DNA of 64,000 nt, taken from positions 31,431,339-31,495,338 of the forward strand of contig NC_053149.1 of the NCBI RefSeq assembly GCF_016808335.1, read 5' to 3'. This DNA comes from Panicum virgatum (taxonomy: Eukaryota; Streptophyta; Magnoliopsida; Poales; Poaceae). Shown piece by piece: positions 11,199-22,621 of the stretch. Position numbers and translations under genes: made by a program. The notes below the pieces were generated by a model. That model ran no database searches. It saw only the letters and a list, made by a program, of their open reading frames with translations, and had not been told where the DNA came from. Positions within the stretch are counted from its first letter, which is position 1. The number at the start of each line of letters is the position of its first letter.

Positions 11199-11368
11199 TT
11201 ATGTCCGGGGCTTGCCTTTGCGGTAGTCGCTAGCTAAAACAGCCTTGGGCTCTTCCGGACTTTGGTCCGGGTCTTCAGTCAGTATGGCGGCGTTCACTTG
11301 GGCTTCTTGATCAATTCCTTCGGAATCTGGGATCAGCTCGTACGTCCCGTCCGATAAAACAGTCGTAT
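11199..11368 (-). CDS. Conserved LTR-embedded small exon/ORF (copy in minus solo LTR)
   Basis: On the minus strand an acceptor-like CATATAG ends at 11369. The frame then runs open to a TAA at 11199-11201, passing a GC-type donor AAAG|GCAAGC at 11216/11215. Recognisable residues are DTTVLSDGTYELIP, then EDPDQSPEEPKA, then KGKPRT. The plus-strand solo LTR has the matching VNLLDGDYELVP and QDPNQCSEEPKA behind the same CATATAG, with several synonymous codon changes. No known domain is recognised. It may be a leader exon read before gag in full elements; function is unknown. Confidence 0.5.
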
Positions 11369-13860
11369 CTATATGTGATGCAAGAAACGATATTTCAAAC
11401 ACATACATTTCACGATAAAGTTGTAGTCTAACAACTAGCAACAAAACTTAGTATATGGGCAATCATTTATAGAATAGTTCTAATCTTAACTTTACTTCAT
11501 AAAAAGAATTGGGTGGCTGTTTTTAAAAGCGAAAAGGAAAGCATGAAAGACTTTGATTATTTTAAAACATAAGCTAAGAACAGATTCTGCAGCTACATAA
11601 TTTATGCAAGGTAGTACATTTAATTAGCAACTTGCAGTAAAAAGCTTAGCTAAAAATAGTAAGGAATGATTACATGAAAAATACTCAAATCACATTATGT
11701 TTAAACAAAGATGAATTTTTACAGGACAAACTACCACACCTATGAAGCTCAAAATTTCTTAGATAATGCTTCATATGCTTATGAACATCCTATAAATTTT
11801 TCAGAATTTATTTTGGCATAAAACAGAAGTAATAATTTTGGCAAAATTAAACCACATAGGGTAAAACTAATTAGTACAGAAAGTTCTATAGTGTTTCTGG
11901 TTCTAAAATGTTACAGATATGAATATATGACCAAAATAGAGTTCCATGAAAATTCTCAGAATTTTCTAAGCAAGGAAACTATTTATCATAATTATAGTCT
12001 ACTTATCAAGCATTAAATCAAAGATATAGTTAAACAGATCTAAAATTTCTCAAACTTTTGCAACAGTAAGGTTTTAGTGACATGTACATATGGAAAAAAG
12101 TTTCACACTCAGAACTTTAATATGTTTACCAGCACAAATACTTTAGTATTACTAGGAGATTTAGGAATCTTGAAACTTTGACCTAGTTAAACATGTCAAA
12201 AAGGATTCAAAATTTTACCAGTCACTAGTAGAAATGCAAGACACTATCTAGCCAAAAACCACATTAAATTACTGAGTACAACTCCTAGAACAAACAAAAC
12301 CTATTTATTCTTTCCTTTTTCTTGGATTAAAATACAGACCAAAAATGAAGATGTGTATGTAACAAAAGTTGTAGGCCTTGTAACAAGGATTCCAAAACAT
12401 TTGGATTTGTATTTTTCTGATTTTTCTACGAATTGCTAGGCATTTTCAAAGTTCAGCCTAAAAACAAAAGGAAAAGAACTGAAGACTTGGATCCAGGCCC
12501 CTAGAATTCATAAAGTATTTGCAGGGAAGCCCCTGGCCAGAGTCAGAGCAGGGGGAAGGGATTTGACCGGCCGATTCCGGTGGCTTTGGTCGCCGGCGGC
12601 GAGGGTGGAGAGGCGTGGGAGATTCAGGGCGCCAAGCGCTACCTGCTGGTGGGGTCAGGTCGAGGAGGAGGCGGCCGGAGGTGGGTCATCGACGGCGAGC
12701 AGCGACGGTCGGAGCACGGGGAACGGCGGCGAGGGTGCTCCGGTGGGTACTGGGCGAGGAAGAGAGGTCTGCGAGCTGCGCGAGGATGAGGCAGAGCTAG
12801 AGGTAGGGTCTGTGTAGGCGAAGGAGGTCGGGAATGGCAGGTCGCCGGTGAGCCCGAGCTCATCGGAGTTTGGGTGGACGACGGTGATTTTCTGGTATGT
12901 TTGGGTGGGGAGCTGGAGAGGAAATGAGGAGAAAGTGAAGCGGGGGTTCTCCTGGTGCTGGGGTGTGCATGAAATGGGGGTCCAGGGAGCTGCATTGAGC
13001 TGGCCACGGCGACGGCGAGTTAGCGGCCGCGGAGCTCGCTGGGGTGGTGTGGCGAGGGGAGGAGAGGTCCAGCGCTGAGGGGAGTGGGTCCAGGAGGTCG
13101 TTGGGGTGCCGCGTGGGGCGGTGGGGAAGCAGGAGCTGGCCTGCAGCCCTCCTCGGCGGCGGGCGGCGTTGAACTGCGCCAGCGCGCAGAGAAGTAGAGA
13201 GGGAGGGAGGTGGAAGATGAAGGGTGGACTTTGTTGTAATTTCTGAAAAGTTCAGGGGTCCCATTGATAAACAAAAATAACTCCTAAACTAGGGCTCAAA
13301 TGAAAAAGTGCCCAACATGAAAGTTGTTCAACTTTTCAAGATCTACAACTTTTATGTTGTGCAAAAATTGATTTGACCAAAGGTTGGAGAGTTATTTTGA
13401 AAACATAGAAGGGAATTTGAATTTAATGGACTTTTGTCTTTTCCATTGCAAATTCACCTCAAATTCAGACTAAAAAGTAAAATTTTCTGCCATGTAATGA
13501 TTGCACTGAATTTTACAAATAAACCCTCCACAAAAGCAATATTTGCTATCCCTATTCAAATTAAGTTATAGAAAGGACCTTGCATTAAATCATATTTACA
13601 CAAATAACCTTTTATTTTTACAATAATATCCTTTTTCAAGCAAATTAAGCACATGATGCATAAAATAAATACAATTCTACTGTGCAGACACCTAGGGTGT
13701 CACAAACTGCCCCCAGAAGCAAATCAGAGCCACTGTCCAAAGGTCGGTGGCCACTTGGAAGCCCCTCAGGCTGGGTCTTGGCGTGGGAGTTAAGCTCAAC
13801 TGTCTTACCTGCTTACAACTGACGCCAACTGCATTACCGGCCAGGAACCGACCTTGGAAG

Positions 13861-13870
13861 CCTATAAATA
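13861..13870 (+). promoter_or_regulatory. TATA box of the outer solo LTR
   Basis: CCTATAAATAGAGACC follows a U3-like stretch and precedes a pyrimidine-rich leader (CTCTTCTCTCTTCAC). This is the usual position of an LTR promoter. Confidence 0.65.
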
Positions 13871-15621
13871 GAGACCCCATCCATCACTTGTAACACACAC
13901 CATTGGAGCTCTTCTCTCTTCACTTGTACTTTCTAGAGTAGGTTAGTAGCTTGGGAGTTAGAATCGAGTCGAGCTTGCTCGAGATTTCGAAGTCGTCGGA
14001 AGTCTGGTATAGCTCTTGTATCTTTTTTTTGACATTATCAATATAACTTGTCTTCTCTACTTTTCTGAGTCAGCTTTACTTTCCGCTATCTTTTATTTAC
14101 TCGAGTCTGAGTGTCCAGCTCGAGCGCAGAAGTTTTCCTTTAGCTTAGGCTAAGTTATCTCTATAGTAATCGTCATCTTATCTTACGGGTTTTCTCGCCC
14201 AGACTAGAGTATCTCAAGTTAGTGCTCTAGGTTGAGGGGGATTTCTCTCGAATGCCTTGAGAGAAATCCTAACACCGAGTGCAAATGTGGTGTCTGACCT
14301 TAGTGTTAGCTAGAAAGTGTGTTCCACCCCACGAAACTGTTGTGGTAGTCGGTAGGTGGTGATAGCCATATCCGTCCTTTGTAGTCCACCACGTTCGGGT
14401 GTTTTCATAGCAGTAGTGCAGGTTGCCGTTGGACTCCCCTCTGTTGGCAGTCTTTAGCCTAATAGAATAAATTCGCAAGCATACGGATAACGATGTAGCT
14501 TTCACCCAGGAGTATTCCAGGGTATCGAATCCACGAGGAACGAGAAGTGTACTGAGTAGTGATTCTTATTTATCCCGGGGGTATGACGGGAGTGAAGAAG
14601 TCCAGATAAGATAGGTAGAGGTACTCTAACGTCGTACTACTAACTACTCCTATCAAGAATACTTGACTTGTACTCTAGTTACTTCGGCGGCCTAAGCGAA
14701 GGGCTCACACAGGAGTGGGAAGAAGACCCAACATACTTTCGGCAACTTACTGCTAAACACCCGAACGTGGTGGACTACAAAGGACGGACAGGGCTGTCAC
14801 CACCTGCCGCCTACCACTGCGATTCCATGGGGTGGAACACAACCCAAGGTAACTAACCAAATCTTTGTACCACACCTAAACTATCGAGTCACTGACTTCC
14901 GCCTCACGTTAAGGCAAGAAGAAACCCCAAATATGTAGAACTTGCTACTTACGCAGACAAGGGATCCCGCAACTAGAGAGATCAAGTATTCAAGTACTAA
15001 TAAAGTAAAGGAGAGAAAGTAATACTGACAAAAGAAGAGGAAATTACTAGAATCGAAGCTTCATTCCTCGGAGGCTCAAAGTTGGAGAGGGGCCGACACT
15101 CCGGCTCCTCTCCAGACTCTCACCTCGCATCTCTCCCTATTTCTAAAGATATGTGGAGCGCTACGCTTCACCTTGGACTTGCTCCAATTCACCGTGTCTT
15201 GAAGTGAGGGAGGGGGGCTGCTATTTATAGTGCTTCCAAGGTGGTTATCACGAGGACGCCTACACTTCACGCAAGGAGGTCGGCATCATAACTTCCACGC
15301 GAAGGCTGGACTTGTGGCGCGAAAAAGTCAGGCCGGCCGGCCTATGATCTCTACCATTTGTCCACCGCCTTCGAGTGGACTCTCCTGATGCTCTCTGAAG
15401 GTCGGTGCAAAAGGCGGTTTGCTCAACTGACATTTCTTGGGCCGGGCAGCCTAGACTAGGCCGTTCGGCCTAGCTCTGGAAGCCTTTCGGCCCTCCGTTG
15501 CACCGACACGCTCCTCAACGGCTGGAGATCACTCCTGGATGGGTAGTTATCTTGTGGTCTGATCATGGCACAAAATTCCTCCATTTTGCCTAAGGGTTCA
15601 AGCCTTCCGATTCCAACTCGT

Positions 15622-17031
15622 TGTTGACATTTCTTAGCGCAATCACTAGGAATGGATAATCCTTAGCAACAACGCCAGAAATGCCTGTTGGCAGTCCTTA
15701 GTGCAATCACTAGAAATGAGGGCGCCGAACCCATCCTAGCAACTACACCCAAGGGGTGCCACTCTCGTGGTATAATCAATACGATTACAGATGGATCCGC
15801 AAGCCCACGGATATGCCGTTGTAGCATTTCACCCGGAGAGTAAGGGTGTCGTCATTTATTTGTGTCCCAAACGACGGCAACGGCAAAGGTATTGTACTCA
15901 ATATTAACCATGACATTGTACCTCAAGCAATAGGCAATACTCTAATAGGGGTAAGTACAGATAAAGAATAAGCAAGGGTAATGCGACACAGCACACATCC
16001 ACACTCCAAGAGGAAGGAATAAAGGAGAGAAACTATAAGACAAAGGATTACTCTATCCTGCGTCAAGTCAGCTGGAGCTTAGGCTAGGTTAGGTGTCCTA
16101 GTGCTTCTATCCAAAGCTGGAGTTATGTTAGATCATGGTTAGAACTGCAGGTGCCAAGAAAATGGGATAGCGGGGAGAAGGTCCCGCACCGGAGTACATC
16201 CAGTCCCGTTACCTCTTTGCATGAACTCCTACACCGAACCCGAATGTCGAGGAGTATGCTAAACGCAACACCGCTGTTACGCCGGACGGACAGGGCTATC
16301 ACCACCTGCCGTACCAGGAGCCGAGGATTGCTCAATGACCATGGCAAAACTCTATATTATGAATAGAAGTCTGACAAGTCGGATACAAAGCCATACCAGG
16401 ATCCGAGGATTGCTCAACGACCCCCGAGGATGACTTGCTCACTAAAGAGAACTAGCCTAGCTCCACTACCTAGCTAAGAGAGCAAGAGAAAGGAGAGCCT
16501 TCTTGGAGAGAATGGAATGAAGTGTGTGTGTGTGTGTGTGTGAGGGGTGAGAGGGGGCCCTATTTATACTAGTGGCGGTTGGTTCCCACCAAATGCACGT
16601 ATGGAAGGTAATCAGGAGACTTGGGGCCGACTCCTCCTCGAAATGCACCTGGACGGGAGGCTGGCCATGTTCGGCCGACCCAGGAGGTCGGCCGGCCCCA
16701 CCTAGCCGCCTCTCTTCCTTATCCTTCTCTGGTAGGCTGACATGTGGGCCCTGATATCTTTCCTTGTATGCATTATGCGTGGCGCGCCCGTTTGTTCTAC
16801 CAGATGGGCCCTCTTTGTAAGTGGGTGACGCCGGACGCGATATTCAGCATAGTTGTATGGCGTCTGCTGCATGTTTTCGTCTTATTCCGCTCCTGCTCAT
16901 CTGAAATGTATAAAACTCGAAAACAACTATGGAGCAAGGTTAGTGATACAAATATGCGGGTAAGGCATGCAGTTTTCCTTTATTATTGAGTATAGTTGAC
17001 TGGTGAAAATGGCACTTAAGCACCATCAACA
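15622..17031 (-). repeat. 3' LTR of the Athila-type element
   Basis: On the minus strand it runs TGTTGATGGTGCTTAAG ... GAAATGTCAACA. It has a TATA box (complement of TATTTATA at 16561) and a (GT)n run at about 16523-16542. Compared with the 5' LTR it lacks a segment of about 220 bp and instead has an extra copy of TACCAGGAGCCGAGGATTGC (16312-16331). Confidence 0.9.
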
Positions 17032-17044
17032 ACTCCCCCAAGCT
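17032..17044 (-). promoter_or_regulatory. Polypurine tract of the Athila-type element
   Basis: The minus strand reads AGCTTGGGGGAGT immediately before the TGTTGATGG start of the 3' LTR. Confidence 0.85.
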
Positions 17045-17263
17045 AGCCCTTTGCTCATCCCGAGCAAAGGTTTAGACTTAGGTTGTTGATCAGGAGTTGC
17101 TACAATGTCGCATTCCTGACTTATGCCCAAGGCACAACCGAGTGTTCTTACCTTTATTCTGAATAAGTTGGCCTTGTTCGCACCTTTTACCTTACTCCTG
17201 TGGGGCTTATAGCATCATCCTCATCTTTGGCGGTTGAGGGCCAGGACGGCTTTGTAGAGTACC

Positions 17264-20200
17264 TGTAACACCCTAATTCAAATTCCAGTATTTAATAATA
17301 AATTTAATTGGCTTTATTTAATTTTCTAAGGATTATTGTGTTAGTCTTGCATTTAATCTAAATTTTGTTCCTTAAGTGATTAAAATTTTATCTTAGGTTT
17401 AATTTCGTTGTTGCATCATGCTGGAGCATTGCTTTATTTGTTTGAGTGCTAAAGTGAATTCAAATTCAAATTTGAATTCATTTGGCTTGAGTTTGAGTTA
17501 GAAATAGAAATAGGAAAATAGAGTTAGAATTAGAAAAGGAAAACCAAAAACCCATAGCAACCCAACCAAACCAAACCCAACCCAATAAACCGGCCCAACT
17601 CGCTCCCTCTTTCTCCCTCTCCCCGCAAAGCCCAGCAGCTCAAACCCGTTTCTCCTTTCCACGGCCCGTCCTCCTTCCCTTTTTCCGCACCTGGCCCACC
17701 TCCCGCGTTCCCGTTCGGCCTGCTCTGCACGCCGCGCCAGCCCAGCGAGCCGCATGACGCTCAGCCCGGTTCGCACGCCCCACGCGAGCGCACTCGCGTT
17801 TCACCCCCCCCGCAGACAGTGCCTCGAGGCCTCACACGTCAGCGCCGGTTCGCTTCCCTCACGCCCGCTCAACCCCGCTCGCGTGCTCGCCCGCCTCTGA
17901 CAGCCTGGACCCACCAATCAGGCCCGTCTTCCCCGCCGCGACGCCCGCGCTGAACGGCTCCGCCATGATCTTCGCGGCTCGATCCGCCTGGCACGCTCAC
18001 ACAAGTTGACCGCAGCCGCCCTATAATTACCGCCGTGGCTCCCCTGAACCCTAAGCCGCCGCGCTACGCCCCCTCAAACCCTAGCGCCGCCTCCACGTTT
18101 GCTCCGCCCGGAGCAGAGCCCGCGCCGCCGCAGCCACACCTCACAGCTGCACCGGAGGCCCGGCCAAGCCGTGCAGGACCTTCGCCGTGGGACCCGCGAC
18201 GTCCCAGAGCCCACTGCTCCCCACTCCGACCTCGGCGTCGACCTCGTCACCGAGCTCCGGTCAAGCGCCGCCTCTGCGCCCCGCCCGGACTTCACCGCTG
18301 GCCTCTCTGCGCAGCATCTTCGGCCAACTACAGCCCTAGTGAGCCTGTAACTCGCCCCTGTAGCTAGGACACCGACGCCAACATGGCGCCACCGCCGTAG
18401 GGCCGCCTCTGCAGCAGCGCACGGCCCTCCCCTCCCTGAAACGCCACGATAATGCCCTAGGAGTGTTGCGCGTGCCACGTACGTCACCATGGCTCGAGGA
18501 CCCGGTCGAATTAGACCCTGGAGCACCAGTTTTGGTAAACTCCGGCGAGGCGCCGCCGCGAGAAAGGTTTCCCGGCGACCCGCGCCGCCGCCGTCGCCCC
18601 CTTTCAACCCTGGCCATCCGATCCGTTTTGGACGCCCCTGATTAGATCGCACCCATAGCAGATCTGAGCCACCGGATGCTGATCCAGCGGTTGAGATCCA
18701 ACCGTACCGGTTCGACCGGTATCTTTTGCTAAAGAGCCCCTGTACTTTAGTAGATTCAACCCGCAGTCCAACTCTAGTTAAAAGTATTTGCAGATTAGTC
18801 CAGAAATTAGCGCCCAGCCCCCTGAACTCTTTAGATTTTGAACCCGCCATCCTTGGCTGCTGTTTTTGCGAGTTAGCCCCTGAATCTAATGTTTAATTAT
18901 GTTTAGGCCCTCGGTTTTTGCAGAAAACCCCCTAGAACTTTAGTTTTCTTACAAATAGGCCCCTAGAACTTGTTTTTAGCCTAGTTTATGCGTTTTAACT
19001 CTGTTTTAAGCGTTCTTTATATCCACGCGATCGTTGTAACGCGTAGAATAGTTTTAGACTAGTTTAGTGTGCTGTTTTTATGTATTGATGTACTGTTTCT
19101 TAGTTTTTGCTAGTGTTTGCTTGTATGCTTATTGTTGTGCGTTGTTTTGGACATGTGTTCGTGAGTAGACGTTGAGCTACCGGAGGAGCCCTAGTACCAG
19201 TACCCGGAGTAGCATCCGTCTTCAGATCAGTTTGAGTAGCAGTAGGAGCAGTACGAGGAAGGCAAGTATAACATGAACACCACCTATCATCTTTAATTAC
19301 AATTTCATACTGCATTTAATACTGTATGCCTATAAGGACTGTCCTAGCCACTTTATATCCTTTATATATATACCTTTGGGTTGCATTTTGGTTAGTTGTG
19401 CTAGGTTGCTGCGCTCTCACACATAATGGTCCTTTTTAATTAAATTGATTAATGGTTTACTTGAATTTAATTCTGATAGTGGCACTCTGTGTGGCTTGAG
19501 TGGCTCACTTCTCATTAAAATTGGTTTTGTTAGAAACATGGTTTAGGGGGCCAGCACGGTGCTTACTGCCTGGTTGGCCACTCTCCATAAGGACCGGTTC
19601 ATAGAGCGACAACCTGTGACAACAGCGCTACCACAAGACTGGAATGGGACGGTCTTGGCTTACAAATTAGGTCTTTTTGGTTTGGAGTAACTTACCTGCG
19701 GGGCAAAGGGTGGTAAGCTTCAATGGTCCCTGCTCCTCCGGCTTGGTCTGTGCTTGGTTTGCGCACCTGTGCTTGTACCCCTGGAGGTGGGCCCCATCGT
19801 CGCCGATCTAACTCTTAGTGGTTACGCCTTACCAACGAGATTCTTTGTAACGGCCTCGTAGTGAGTTTGCTAGCCATCTCACCTACGGAAGTGTGATGAA
19901 CAACTAGCGTAGCTCACGACTTGTGGGTAAAGATGTGCAACCTCTGCAGAGTGTAAAACTGGTATACTAGCCGTGCTCACGGTTATGAGCGGCCCAAATC
20001 CTCCTTTTGATTAGTGGGGTTATCTCCTTCCGACGAGGGAGGTGCCTCTCGGGGTTACCTTGGTGGTTTCGGTTTGGTTCTCTGTAGTAACATGATTAAT
20101 TCTGATTAATTACTATGTAACTGGGTTTATGGTAATTCATCAACTTGTAGTAAATAGCTTTAATAAAATTTTGCCAAGATTAAAAGCCTATGCAGTTGAG

Positions 20201-20622
20201 TCAGCCAACCTTAGAGCCTCATAGTTTGTGTTATACTTGTTGAGTACAAGTTGTGTACTCACTCTTGCCTCTTCTCTACTTTTTCCTCTTGGCTACGCTA
20301 CTGCTGCTCAGTTCCTGTCGACGCGTGAGAGTTCGCTCAGCGCTACCAGGACTACGAGGACTTCTAGGCGTTCGTCTCCCAGTCGACGTCCCTGTGGCGC
20401 CCTGCTCAGCTTCGGAGAGTTTTATTCGTATTTGTACTTCGCTTCCGCTATATCAGACATTTTTGTCATTTATGTAATAAATAACATTCGTATTCGCTTT
20501 ATTATGTCTTATTCGTGATATGTGCTGTGATATACTGTTCATTCTGTTGTATATACGTGTGACTTGATCCTGGCACGTATATGATTGCTCGGTTTATGTC
20601 CTTTTATAAACCGGGTGTTACA
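17264..20622 (+). repeat. 5' LTR of the long-LTR element (3359 bp)
   Basis: AT-rich head (17264-17520), GC-rich leader (17580-18640) with TATA CTATAATTAC at 18021, then AT-rich sequence. An exon-like block near 19168-19258 reads VDVELPEEP but has TAG stops where the solo-LTR copy has CAG. A GAGTAC/GTACTC hairpin lies at 20242-20260. Confidence 0.92.
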
Positions 20623-20625
20623 GAG

Positions 20626-20637
20626 TGGTATCAGAGC
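20626..20637 (+). promoter_or_regulatory. Primer-binding site, initiator tRNA-Met type
   Basis: TGGTATCAGAGC lies three bases after the 5' LTR, the usual Ty3/gypsy Met primer site. Confidence 0.92.
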
Positions 20638-20639
20638 CG

Positions 20640-21457
20640 TATCGACTATAGGACGAAGCCTAGATAGAACTGGTCGAGTTTTAGGACTTCTTCTCTCCAA
20701 TCCTTGTCTCCTGAAACTATTTCGCTATTATACCCCTTGAATTCTATGACTTTTACCCTTCTTGCACTGAATTTTTCTCTCTAAAGAATAGTTTCCGTAG
20801 ATTTTGGCCTGAATCAGTCATTTGACCACCATGAGTATCAGCTAGGTGACCCTTTTATAATAATACGATAGCACGTTTTGCGACGCGTTGTGGTTAGTTG
20901 AGTCGGATGTTAAACTCGGCTAAGTCGTGAAAATTGTCTGCTTGTTATTATGCTACCTGTTTGATTTGGATTTTTGAATGATTGCATAGTTTAGTAGTTA
21001 AATTTGTTTAAAGAAAATCAGTCTTAAGTTAAAGTTAATTAATTAATGAAATGAGTTAGATCGTTGGGGGGTAAAACCATCCACTCTATCCTCTCTACCT
21101 TATCATGCCTTGAGTTTCCTCGGTCTGGTTTGTTGAGAAGAAGGATAATACGAAGAGGATATGATATCCAGGGATTCACTGGCAAGGACGTCACCGACGA
21201 GGACGTCGGTTTCTGTAAGGAGGTAGGGATGTGACACCCCGGGCTACAGATAGTACAAGAGAAGTTGAAAATCTCTCAGACGAAACAGAAGAATTATGCT
21301 CTAGTTCCTTTTTTTCCCGGATTTATGTGACATTTATCTGGAGTTATCAGCAGTAATGCCTGAGCAGTGTGATCTAAATAGGATAGAACCTTAAATAATG
21401 GAGTTTTTCTCTCTTCCTTGACCTTACCCATCTGTGTTTTCTTTTGCCCCAGCTCAG
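20640..21457 (+). other. Internal leader with a relic LTR junction
   Basis: Non-coding leader. At about 21213-21250 it contains GTAAGGAGGTAGGGA followed by TGTGACACCCC, which looks like the polypurine tract and LTR start of another retroelement. Just before the ORF, TTTTCTTTTGCCCCAG resembles a splice acceptor. Confidence 0.55.
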
Positions 21458-22576
21458 ATGTCGGCAGAACAAAAAGACCTTGGAGACAGTGCAATGGGTG
21501 ATGGTGAGAAAACTTGCCAGTGTTGCCAATTCTATGGTGTTCCTTGTCGTCAAGTTCGTGCAACTGAAGATGAAGCTACAACTAGGAGGAACCAGAGGTT
21601 GTTCTCCAGTACAAAGAGAAAGAGGTCTCATCAAGAGCAGCTAGCAGAAGATTCCCTTTTCCTCGACGGTCCATCGGTCGATGAGCTACAGATCATCCAG
21701 AAGAGAAATGATCCTGAGTGCTCTAGAGATACACAGGTCAAGAACCAAGCACTCTATGATTATGTTGATGGGTTGACTATCGCTATGAATGTGATCCAGC
21801 CACACGGCCGCAGGGAGTTCAAAGAGCAAGCAGCAGAAATAATGCAAGATGTGATGATAAGTTCACAGGGAGGTCAACCAAGTAGCCCCATTCACCACCA
21901 CCGCATGTGCTACAAATGCAGGCAAAAAGGTCATTATGCCAAAAGTTGTCCAGTACCTCAGGCTCCACGGCAGGCAGGACAGCAGGGGCGCCCAGCCCAA
22001 CCCAGGGCGCCACGACAGGGGAAGGTGAACCACGTGATGGCCGAGTCAGCGGCCGTGGCTCCTAACGTGGTTATTGGTACGTTTATAGTCAACTCTCATC
22101 CAGCTACGGTGCTTTTCGATACTGGTGCTACTCATTCTTTCATTTACAAGTCATTTGCCGAGCAGCATCGTATACCAGTTTTGTGTATGAGGACAGCGAT
22201 GGTAGTTACCTCACCTGGGGGCCAGATATACACATGCTCTATATGCTCCAGAGTTAGAATTGTCATAAGGGGGGCAGAATTCCGCACTGGTTTGATCGTC
22301 ATTGATTCCTCAGAGATAGATGTGATTTTGGGCATGGAGACCCTTACCAAATGGGGAGTCCGTATTGATTGTGCTCAGCGGACAATTCACTTGCCAGCAT
22401 CTGATGGCCAAGAGGTGACAGTCAGTGCTACAGAGTCTTCTGGTCTTCTTCATCAGATGGAGGCTAGACCCACGGATGGTATTCGCGTGGTGTCTGAATG
22501 CCCGGATGTCTTTTCGGAGGACTTGCCAGAAGAAAGAAGAAGAGTTGATGGAGACATACCCGGATCTCTTTGCTAG
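21458..22576 (+). CDS. gag-pro: Gag-like/protease polyprotein, truncated before reverse transcriptase
   Basis: A 372-residue open frame from the ATG at 21458. An in-frame GTG at 21434 lies in a splice-acceptor-like tract, so the ATG is preferred. Residues 1 to about 110 do not look like a standard Ty3 capsid: a Cys-rich CQCCQFYGVPC (about 20-30) and a basic KRKRSH (about 53-58). Around 150-164 is a nucleocapsid zinc knuckle, CYKCRQKGHYAKSC. An aspartic protease follows, with VLFDTGATHSF (about 218-228, catalytic D in DTGA) and DVILGMETL. The frame reaches PDVFSEDLPE, the entry to reverse transcriptase, then runs after a deletion into an unrelated frame and stops at TAG. Processing or packaging in trans is possible. 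The N-terminus may be captured host sequence. Confidence 0.8.
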   Translation: MSAEQKDLGDSAMGDGEKTCQCCQFYGVPCRQVRATEDEATTRRNQRLFSSTKRKRSHQEQLAEDSLFLDGPSVDELQIIQKRNDPECSRDTQVKNQALYDYVDGLTIAMNVIQPHGRREFKEQAAEIMQDVMISSQGGQPSSPIHHHRMCYKCRQKGHYAKSCPVPQAPRQAGQQGRPAQPRAPRQGKVNHVMAESAAVAPNVVIGTFIVNSHPATVLFDTGATHSFIYKSFAEQHRIPVLCMRTAMVVTSPGGQIYTCSICSRVRIVIRGAEFRTGLIVIDSSEIDVILGMETLTKWGVRIDCAQRTIHLPASDGQEVTVSATESSGLLHQMEARPTDGIRVVSECPDVFSEDLPEERRRVDGDIPGSLC

Positions 22577-22607
22577 CCAGCCCAGAATCTCGGGACGAGA
22601 TTCCTGT

Positions 22608-22620
22608 AAGGGGGTAGGAT
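22608..22620 (+). promoter_or_regulatory. Polypurine tract of the long-LTR element
   Basis: AAGGGGGTAGGAT sits one base before the TGTAACACCC start of the 3' LTR. It follows the ATCTCGGGACGAGATTCCTG tail common in this group. Confidence 0.85.
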
Positions 22621-22621
22621 T

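Larger units (their letters stand above)
9955..13704 (-). mobile_element. 3.75-kb solo LTR, Ty3/gypsy-type, minus strand
   Basis: On the minus strand it begins TGTGACACCCTAGG (13704) and ends GGTTCTGCCACA (9955). The perfect 5-bp duplication AACTG flanks it (9950-9954 and 13705-13709). The layout matches the long LTRs elsewhere: AT-rich start, GC-rich leader (12560-13230), AT-rich stretch, small coding-like exon (11216-11368) and a GAGTATT/AATACTC hairpin near the 3' end. Much of it aligns with the plus-strand element at 43032-47460. No primer-binding site, polypurine tract or second LTR is seen, hence a solo LTR. Confidence 0.85.

Noticed and set aside
14280..14850. Inverted repeat between about 14318-14400 and 14753-14843, as a possible hairpin element
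   Set aside because: Explained by two related LTRs lying in opposite orientation, one inserted in the other, rather than by a designed palindrome.
16520..16545. (GT)n run as a possible special structure
   Set aside because: Ordinary microsatellite, shared with a shorter GT/GA run in the sister LTR (35803-35823).
18035..18850. 110-codon plus and 258-codon minus frames in the long LTR, with their twins at 23392-24249
   Set aside because: They lie in the GC-rich LTR leader. The plus frame begins at GTG, and the frames overlap on opposite strands. No motif is seen.
20228..20518. 96-codon frame repeated at 25625 and (shortened) 29063, with hydrophobic N-terminus
   Set aside because: It sits over the hairpin and polyadenylation-type end of the LTR. 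Sequence identity simply reflects LTR identity, and the third copy is frameshifted.
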